A program made the translations under genes and the position numbers. 10,126 nucleotides of DNA from Pseudomaricurvus sp965662505. GTDB taxonomy: Bacteria > Pseudomonadota > Gammaproteobacteria > Pseudomonadales > Cellvibrionaceae. The DNA lies in contig NZ_CBFIHX010000124.1 of the NCBI RefSeq assembly GCF_965662505.1, positions 1-10,126 on the forward strand. The letters run 5' to 3'. Below the pieces are notes generated by a model. The model searched no databases. It worked only from the letters and a program-made list of their open reading frames with translations, and had not been told where the DNA came from. This document shows, piece by piece, positions 6,097 through 10,126 of the stretch (position 1 is its first letter; each line of letters opens with the position of its first letter).

Positions 6097-6168
6097 ATGA
6101 TTGAACAGGTCGAGACGGTTACCTCCCTGTTTAAGCAATCAAATTATCGGATAAGCAAAAGATTATGA
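6097..6168 (+). CDS. short ORF in the pheS-pheT gap, ATGA-coupled to pheT (uncertain)
   Basis: The ATG at 6097 opens a 23-codon frame reading MIEQVETVTSLFKQSNYRIS then KRL. Its TGA (6166-6168) overlaps the pheT ATG (6165-6167) as ATGA, the classic coupling arrangement. The nearest purine-rich ribosome-like sequence, AGGACAGG (6073-6080), is 16 nt before the ATG, which is too far to be convincing. The peptide has one Phe codon and does not look like a Phe attenuator leader. I know no homologue. It may be chance, or a device that lets ribosomes reach pheT across the gap. Confidence 0.2.
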   Translation: MIEQVETVTSLFKQSNYRISKRL

Positions 6169-8564
6169 AATTAAGCGAAAATTGGTTACGCGAATGGGTC
6201 AATCCCAACCTCACAACCGCCGACTTGGTAGAGCAAATCACTATGGCGGGTCTGGAAGTCGACGCCGTTGAACCGGTTGCCGGGGAGTTTTCTGGCGTGG
6301 TTGTCGGTGAAATTATTGAAGCGGAGCAGCACCCGGACGCGGATAAGCTGCGCGTCTGTAAAGTGGCGGGTAATGGCGATGAAATTTGCCAGGTAGTGTG
6401 TGGCGCACCGAACGCTCGTCCTGGAATCAAGATCCCGTTTGCGGTGGTCGGGGCCGCTTTGCCTCCAGGGGAAGATGGCAAGCCATTTAAAATCAAAAAG
6501 GCCAAGCTGCGTGGTGTTGAGTCCTTCGGTATGCTCTGTGCTCAGGTCGAGCTGCAGTTGGGTGAAGACGGCGACGGTATTTGGGAGCTGGCAGAAGATG
6601 CTCCAGTGGGTGCCGATCTGCGTGAATACCTCAAGTTGAACGATCAGTGTCTCGAAGTGGATCTGACCCCAAACCGCAGCGATTGTTTGTCAGTGAAAGG
6701 CATCGCTCGTGATGTAGCGGTTTTGAACCGTCTGGAGCTGAGAGAACCCAAGATTACTCCTGTTGCTGCGACCATTGATGATGTTCTGAAAGTTTCACTC
6801 AACGCAGGTGAGGCCTGTTCTCGCTATGTGGGCCGTGTGATCCGTGGTGTGGACGTCAGTCAAAGCAGCCCATTGTGGATGCAGGAAAAACTGCGTCGTG
6901 CGGGAATCCGCTCCATAGATGCGATTGTTGATGTCACCAACTACGTTCTGCTTGAGTTGGGTCAGCCCATGCACGCCTTTGATTTGAATACCCTCAAAGG
7001 TGGTATCCAGGCGCGAATGGCAGATGATGGTGAAAAGCTGACGCTGCTGGATGGTCAGGAAGTTGAATTGAAAGCTGACACTTTGGTGATCGCCGATGAT
7101 GAAAATGCCGTGGCTATGGCTGGCATTATGGGCGGTGAAGCCTCCTCTGTGACTTCAGAGACCAAAGATATCTTTTTGGAAAGCGCTTTCTTCTTCCCGG
7201 TTGCCATTGCAGGGCGTGCCCGTAATTACGGGCTGCATACAGACTCATCCCATCGCTTCGAGCGCGGTGTTGATTACAAGCTGCAGGCCGTTGCCATAGA
7301 GCGCGCTACTCAATTGCTGCTGGATATTGTGGGTGGCGAAGCCGGTCCGGTGACCGAAGTGGAAAACGAATATGCCCCGAAAGATCGCGAAGTCAGCTTG
7401 CGCCGCTCGCGTATTCTCTCCGGGCTGGGCTTCAGCATGGATGATGATGAGGTCGTCGATATCCTCACCCGTCTGGGGCTGGAGATGTCTGTTAAAGCGG
7501 ACAGTGGCTGGCGTTTCAAGGTGCCCAGTTACCGTTTTGATATCGACATTGAAGAAGACTTGCTGGAAGAATTGGCGCGTGTTTATGGTTACAACCGTTT
7601 GCCCACCAAGAGCCTGAGTGCTGATTTGAGCATTCCAATGCAGTACGAAGCGCGTATCGGTTTGAGTGCTGTGCGCAGTCAGCTGGTGGCGCGAGGTTAT
7701 CAGGAAGCTATTACCTACAGTTTTGTAGAACCTAAATTACTGAAGCATTTTGACCCGGATGCCGAGCCGGTTGAACTGCAAAACCCAATCAGCGCTGATA
7801 TGGCGGTGATGCGCACCACGCTCTGGCCTGGTCTGGTGAGTTCACTGCAATACAACCTGAATCGTCAGCAGGATCGTGTGCGTCTGTTTGAGACCGGTCA
7901 GCGCTTCGTCGCCGAGGGCAAAGGCTTTGCCAATCTGAAGCAGGAGCCGATGCTGGCGGGGCTGATCTATGGTCCTCGTCAGGATGAAAGCTGGACCGGT
8001 AAATCCGACAATGTCGACTTTTACGACATAAAAGGTGACTTGGAGTCTGTCTTGGAGTTGCTGGCTGACGATGCCAGCTTCAGTTTCGAGCCTGCAAAGC
8101 ACCCTGCGTTACACCCGGGCCAATCTGCAGCAATACTGCGTAATGGTGAGCAGGTAGGTTTGTTGGGCGCCATGCACCCGCAATTGCAGAAAACTCTGGG
8201 GTTGTCGCATTCGGTTTACTTGTTTGAAATCACACAGGCGTCTGTGGCCGAAGCGAAGTTGCCGAGCTTCCAGCCGCTGTCGAAGTTTCCGGAAGTTCGC
8301 CGGGATATCGCCGTCATTGTGGATCAGACTGAAGCCGTCAGTGAGCTGCAGAAAACCATCGAAAAAGGCGCTGGGGACTACCTCACAGAGTTAAAGGTCT
8401 TTGACGTGTATGTGGGCAAAGGCATTGATCCACATAGAAAAAGTGTTGCTCTGGGCTTGACGTTTCAGCATCCATCGCGCACTCTTACTGAGGATGAGAT
8501 TAATGCCTCCATGGATGTGGTTGTTCGCTCCCTGGAGGAGACGTTTAACGCTTCCCTGAGGTAA
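6165..8564 (+). CDS. pheT: phenylalanine--tRNA ligase beta subunit
   Basis: PheT binds tRNA-Phe and edits mischarged Tyr-tRNA-Phe as partner of PheS. The product is 799 residues; E. coli has 795. Domains in order: N-terminal MKLSENWLREWVNP segment; OB-fold tRNA-binding domain (about 39-150, SGVVVGEIIEAEQHPDADKL through VESFGMLC); B3/B4 editing region (about 210-390, containing VDVTNYVLLELGQPMHAFD and GIMGGE); B5 DNA-binding-like domain (about 405-480, YRFDIDIEEDLLEELARVYGYN); the catalytic-like core; and the C-terminal ferredoxin-like anticodon domain (about 700-799, LSKFPEVRRDIAVIVD). The ribosome site is weak (GGATAAG, 6149-6155), so coupling to upstream translation may matter. ihfA follows after 24 nt without a terminator, as in many gammaproteobacteria. 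Confidence 0.98.
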   Translation: MKLSENWLREWVNPNLTTADLVEQITMAGLEVDAVEPVAGEFSGVVVGEIIEAEQHPDADKLRVCKVAGNGDEICQVVCGAPNARPGIKIPFAVVGAALPPGEDGKPFKIKKAKLRGVESFGMLCAQVELQLGEDGDGIWELAEDAPVGADLREYLKLNDQCLEVDLTPNRSDCLSVKGIARDVAVLNRLELREPKITPVAATIDDVLKVSLNAGEACSRYVGRVIRGVDVSQSSPLWMQEKLRRAGIRSIDAIVDVTNYVLLELGQPMHAFDLNTLKGGIQARMADDGEKLTLLDGQEVELKADTLVIADDENAVAMAGIMGGEASSVTSETKDIFLESAFFFPVAIAGRARNYGLHTDSSHRFERGVDYKLQAVAIERATQLLLDIVGGEAGPVTEVENEYAPKDREVSLRRSRILSGLGFSMDDDEVVDILTRLGLEMSVKADSGWRFKVPSYRFDIDIEEDLLEELARVYGYNRLPTKSLSADLSIPMQYEARIGLSAVRSQLVARGYQEAITYSFVEPKLLKHFDPDAEPVELQNPISADMAVMRTTLWPGLVSSLQYNLNRQQDRVRLFETGQRFVAEGKGFANLKQEPMLAGLIYGPRQDESWTGKSDNVDFYDIKGDLESVLELLADDASFSFEPAKHPALHPGQSAAILRNGEQVGLLGAMHPQLQKTLGLSHSVYLFEITQASVAEAKLPSFQPLSKFPEVRRDIAVIVDQTEAVSELQKTIEKGAGDYLTELKVFDVYVGKGIDPHRKSVALGLTFQHPSRTLTEDEINASMDVVVRSLEETFNASLR

Positions 8565-8588
8565 AGGGGCACAAAGAGGCCATTCGCG

Positions 8589-8891
8589 ATGTCAGCGTTG
8601 ACCAAAGCGGATTTAGCTGAAATGCTCTACGAGGAACTGGGTTTCAACAAGCGTGAAGCCAAGGAGCTGGTAGAGCTGTTCTTTGAGGAAATCCGTACGG
8701 CTCTGGAAACCAATGAGCATGTGAAGTTATCCGGTTTTGGTAACTTTGATTTACGTGACAAAACCTCCCGTCCCGGACGCAATCCAAAAACCGGCGAAGA
8801 GATCCCGATCTCGGCTCGCCGGGTTGTCACTTTCCGCCCAGGGCAAAAACTGAAGGCTCGAGTAGAGAATTATGCTGGAACCAACCAATAA
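8589..8891 (+). CDS. ihfA: integration host factor subunit alpha
   Basis: IHF-alpha pairs with IHF-beta to bind and sharply bend DNA at specific sites, acting in recombination, replication and promoter architecture. The 100-residue product is nearly collinear with E. coli IHF-alpha (99 residues). It has the dimerising helices with KREAKELVELFFEEIR, the core VKLSGFGNFDLRDK, and the arm RPGRNPKTGEEIPI, whose Pro66 corresponds to the intercalating Pro65 of E. coli. RRVVTFRPGQKLK-RVE near the C-terminus separates it from HU. AGAGG stands 9 nt before the ATG. It is 24 nt downstream of pheT, so it is probably cotranscribed with the synthetase genes. Its last 20 nt overlap the next gene. Confidence 0.98.
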   Translation: MSALTKADLAEMLYEELGFNKREAKELVELFFEEIRTALETNEHVKLSGFGNFDLRDKTSRPGRNPKTGEEIPISARRVVTFRPGQKLKARVENYAGTNQ

Positions 8892-9231
8892 CGACGAACT
8901 GCCGGTCATTCCGGGAAAACGCTATTTCACCATCGGTGAAGTCAGCGATCTCTGTGCGGTCAAACCGCACGTTTTGCGTTATTGGGAGCAGGAATTTCCT
9001 CAGCTGGCGCCGGTTAAGCGTCGCGGCAACCGCCGTTATTATCAGCGTCAGGACGTTCTGACGATTCGCCAGATTCGGGCGTTGCTCTACGATCAGGGGT
9101 TCACCATTGGTGGTGCCCGCCAACAAATGAGCGGCGATAATGCACAGCAGGATGCCACTCAGTTTTCCCAGTTGGTCAGCCAAATGATCAGTGAACTGGA
9201 AGAAGTTTTAGTGGTTCTCAATCGCCCCTAA
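8872..9231 (+). CDS. MerR-family small DNA-binding regulator
   Basis: A 119-residue MerR-type protein. The winged-helix DNA-binding domain occupies about residues 18-85: YFTIGEVSDLCAVKPHVLRYWEQEFPQL is the HTH, RRGNRRYYQRQDVLTIRQIRALL the wing and following helix, and GFTIGGARQQM the next element. A short C-terminal helix (about 95-119) is long enough for the dimer coiled coil but leaves no room for an effector domain, and no cysteine metal site is visible. The start at 8872 lies inside ihfA (20-nt overlap), implying translational coupling. From memory, Pseudomonas carries a nearly identical gene in the same place (PA2737 type) with the same MLEP start. Its target and signal are unknown to me. 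Confidence 0.9.
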   Translation: MLEPTNNDELPVIPGKRYFTIGEVSDLCAVKPHVLRYWEQEFPQLAPVKRRGNRRYYQRQDVLTIRQIRALLYDQGFTIGGARQQMSGDNAQQDATQFSQLVSQMISELEEVLVVLNRP

Positions 9232-9246
9232 CGCCCTACAAATCGC

Positions 9247-9274
9247 TTGCATTTCCCATTTGATCGGGTATGAT
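9247..9274 (+). promoter_or_regulatory. promoter for tRNA-Pro
   Basis: TTGCAT (9247-9252) and TATGAT (9269-9274) are separated by 16 bp, a good sigma-70 arrangement with 4/6 and 5/6 matches. Transcription would begin near 9281, about 126 nt before the mature tRNA. No better promoter lies closer to the tRNA. Confidence 0.65.
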
Positions 9275-9319
9275 TTCAGCCCTCTTAGCCCCAGAGCTAT
9301 CTTTAGGTAAATCAATAGG

Positions 9320-9356
9320 TTAGATCGTTACTGCTGAGAAGCGATAGTGATCCTAA
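9320..9356 (+). other. hairpin in the tRNA-Pro 5' leader
   Basis: GATCGTTA (9323-9330) pairs with TAGTGATC (9345-9352), eight pairs including two G-U. An inner GCT/AGC (9333-9335 with 9340-9342) closes the tetraloop GAGA. TTA/TAA extends the base across one bulged C. There is no T-run, so it is not a terminator. It may guide processing of the long precursor or be part of a small RNA. Confidence 0.45.
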
Positions 9357-9406
9357 GCTAGCTCAAACTCGGTGTTCAGTGACCTGTCTTTACTGAAAAC
9401 CAATCT

Positions 9407-9483
9407 CGGGATATAGCGCAGTCTGGTAGCGCACCGTGCTGGGGGCGCGGTGGTCGCAGGTTCGAATCCTGCTATCCCGACCA
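9407..9483 (+). tRNA. tRNA-Pro, anticodon GGG
   Basis: A complete 77-nt cloverleaf. The acceptor CGGGATA (9407-9413) pairs with TATCCCG; the D-stem is GCGC/GCGC around AGTCTGGTA. The anticodon stem CCGTG/CGCGG holds the loop CTGGGGG, with anticodon GGG at 9441-9443 and G37. The variable loop is TGGTC; the T-arm is GCAGG-TTCGAAT-CCTGC. ACCA is encoded, so the CCA end is genomic. It reads proline codons CCC and CCU. Confidence 0.98.
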
Positions 9484-9511
9484 CATTTCTGGCCTCTTCA
9501 AAGAGGTTGAT

Positions 9512-9537
9512 AAAAAACCACCTTCGGGTGGTTTTTT
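9512..9537 (+). terminator. rho-independent terminator after tRNA-Pro
   Basis: ACCACC (9517-9522) pairs perfectly with GGTGGT (9527-9532) around a TTCG tetraloop. The A-run 9512-9516 faces the T-run 9533-9537, so the signal can work in both directions. It lies 28 nt after the CCA end. Confidence 0.93.
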
Positions 9538-9611
9538 CGTTTATACCATCTGAGTTTCCAGCGGCAATACGTGTTTTCCAAGGAGGGGAGTTCGAGCCCC
9601 GCGGGATTATA

Positions 9612-9771
9612 GGGTTGCGGTTCAAGGTGGGCTAAAAGTGTATATCACTCTTAAATACGCTTGATCATTTACTTTTTATCAATACCTTCGCTAGACTGGT
9701 TTGGCACATATTTCATTTGTTGCTGATTTTGCCGCGTGGGAGCCCCTATCCGCTACCTTGGGTTGCGGTTC
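9612..9771 (+). repeat. 12-bp direct repeat GGGTTGCGGTTC (9612-9623 and 9760-9771)
   Basis: An exact 12-bp repeat, 148 bp apart. Each copy is preceded by GAGCCCC (9594-9600 and 9740-9746), 18 and 20 nt upstream of the repeat, and each has a CCGC that can pair with the GCGG in the repeat. In the second copy this gives a good hairpin, CCGC-T-ACC with GGT-T-GCGG (9750-9768). The sequence between the two shared blocks has diverged. Confidence 0.6.
9668..9697 (+). promoter_or_regulatory. possible promoter for the CSS-motif gene
   Basis: TTTACT (9668-9673) and TAGACT (9692-9697) are 18 bp apart, each 4/6 to sigma-70 consensus. This would give a leader of about 135 nt containing the second repeat copy and the hairpin at 9750-9768. 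Only suggestive. Confidence 0.25.
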
Positions 9772-9838
9772 CACAGGTTGAATACGTATGCCCTGTCTTA
9801 GGGCTGGAACAGTGTTTTCATCTGAACAAGGATTGATC

Positions 9839-10126
9839 ATGAGTGAATCAGCGCCAAATCGGTGGCCATCAGCGACACTTGGAGCAGTTGCCAGTCTATT
9901 ACTAGCGGGTATCCTGATGATTGTAGGTCTGGAGCTGGTTCGTCAGTCTCAGTCTCAGCAAAGTGAAGCGCTTCTATTGACACTGGATCAGGTTGTTAAG
10001 GAGACGGAAAATTCGTTAAGACGGCTCAACGAAGAAGGCTTGAAGACTTGTTCTGATGAAAACCTGATTCTGATGAGAAGAACGCTGTTTCAAGGGAGTT
10101 TCATAAAGGATATTGGTTTCTTTCAG
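9839..10126 (+). CDS. CSS-motif membrane protein, probable c-di-GMP phosphodiesterase (3' end outside window)
   Basis: The window shows the first 96 codons. ATG 9839 follows AAGGA by 6 nt. After a short polar start (MSESAPNRWPS), residues about 12-34 form one membrane segment (TLGAVASLLLAGILMIVGLEL). A periplasmic part then reads NSLRRLNEEGLKTCSDENL and RRTLFQGSFIKDIGFFQ. The single Cys followed by R-x-LF-x-x-x-IKDIGFF matches the CSS-motif domain, a redox-sensing periplasmic domain found in front of cytoplasmic EAL domains in enzymes such as E. coli PdeB, PdeC, PdeD and PdeG. The EAL domain itself is beyond the window, so enzymatic function is inferred. The gene is separated from the translation cluster by the tRNA terminator. 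Confidence 0.75.
   Translation, partial: MSESAPNRWPSATLGAVASLLLAGILMIVGLELVRQSQSQQSEALLLTLDQVVKETENSLRRLNEEGLKTCSDENLILMRRTLFQGSFIKDIGFFQ

Larger units (their letters stand above)
9484..9838 (+). other. 355-nt non-coding stretch between tRNA-Pro and the CSS-motif gene
   Basis: No convincing gene on either strand; the short open frames here run through the tRNA or lack ribosome sites. It holds the tRNA terminator, a paired sequence module (GAGCCCC then GGGTTGCGGTTC at 9594-9623 and 9740-9771), a hairpin at 9750-9768, a possible promoter at 9668-9697, and a small hairpin GCCCT/AGGGC at 9790-9804. The last 15 nt contain the ribosome site AAGGA for the next gene. Confidence 0.7.

Noticed and set aside
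8627..8830. Minus-strand frames inside ihfA and the MerR gene
   Set aside because: Shadows of well-identified genes with no independent coding signature.
9581..9611. Stretch with GGGGAGTTCGAGCCCC and CGGGATTATAG, resembling a tRNA T-arm and end, as a possible tRNA remnant or attachment site
   Set aside because: The loop is 8 nt rather than 7, no acceptor, D or anticodon arm accompanies it, and no integrase gene or exact repeat of the tRNA-Pro 3' end is present.
9450..9635. 61-codon + frame through the tRNA-Pro 3' half and terminator (MVAGSNPAIPTT...), and the overlapping minus frame
   Set aside because: Both are typical translations of tRNA sequence and continue through the terminator; no ribosome site.
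9703..9723. TGGCAC...TTGC resembling a sigma-54 promoter
   Set aside because: GG and GC are 17 nt apart instead of the required 10, so the -24/-12 geometry fails.
9736..9743. GTGGGAGC, which begins some Pseudomonas REP elements
   Set aside because: Only 8 bp match and the rest of the REP stem-loop is absent.
9700..9838. Possible c-di-GMP riboswitch before the probable phosphodiesterase
   Set aside because: The conserved GEMM core and its tetraloop receptor pattern are not visible; the hairpin at 9750-9768 alone is not enough.

Overview
The window looks like chromosome of a gammaproteobacterium outside the enteric group. Three things point there. The order thrS-infC-rpmI-rplT-pheS-pheT-ihfA-merR-type regulator-tRNA-Pro(GGG) is the one I know from Pseudomonas and related marine lineages. 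The proteins are close to Pseudomonas and E. coli homologues by eye. The base composition is intermediate. I cannot name a genus. All recognised genes are on the + strand.

Layout. Positions 2-625 hold the C-terminal part of purK (purine synthesis). Positions 664-1474 hold a two-gene MntA/HepT (MNT/HEPN) toxin-antitoxin module, which is the only clearly accessory element. Positions 1504-8564 are a translation block: thrS with a leader hairpin resembling the E. coli ThrRS operator, infC with a non-standard ATC start, rpmI, rplT, a strong intrinsic terminator, then pheS and pheT. Next come ihfA (8589-8891) and an overlapping small MerR-type regulator (8872-9231). A promoter, a leader of about 126 nt, tRNA-Pro(GGG) at 9407-9483 and its terminator follow. 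A 355-nt non-coding stretch leads to the first 96 codons of a CSS-motif membrane protein, probably a c-di-GMP phosphodiesterase whose EAL domain lies beyond the window.

How the genes work together. The central block makes two aminoacyl-tRNA synthetases (Thr, Phe), initiation factor IF3 and ribosomal proteins L35 and L20. It shows three apparent or expected feedback points: a tRNA-like operator before thrS, an AUC start for IF3, and a structured infC-rpmI gap where L20 would be expected to act. ihfA encodes one IHF subunit; its partner ihfB is not here.

I do not see a wholly new system. The best leads are the thrS operator, the toxin-antitoxin insertion, the unusually long pheS-pheT gap with a short ATGA-coupled ORF, and a paired repeat/hairpin in the non-coding stretch before the CSS gene. 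Comparisons with E. coli, Shewanella or Pseudomonas are from memory, not from a search.
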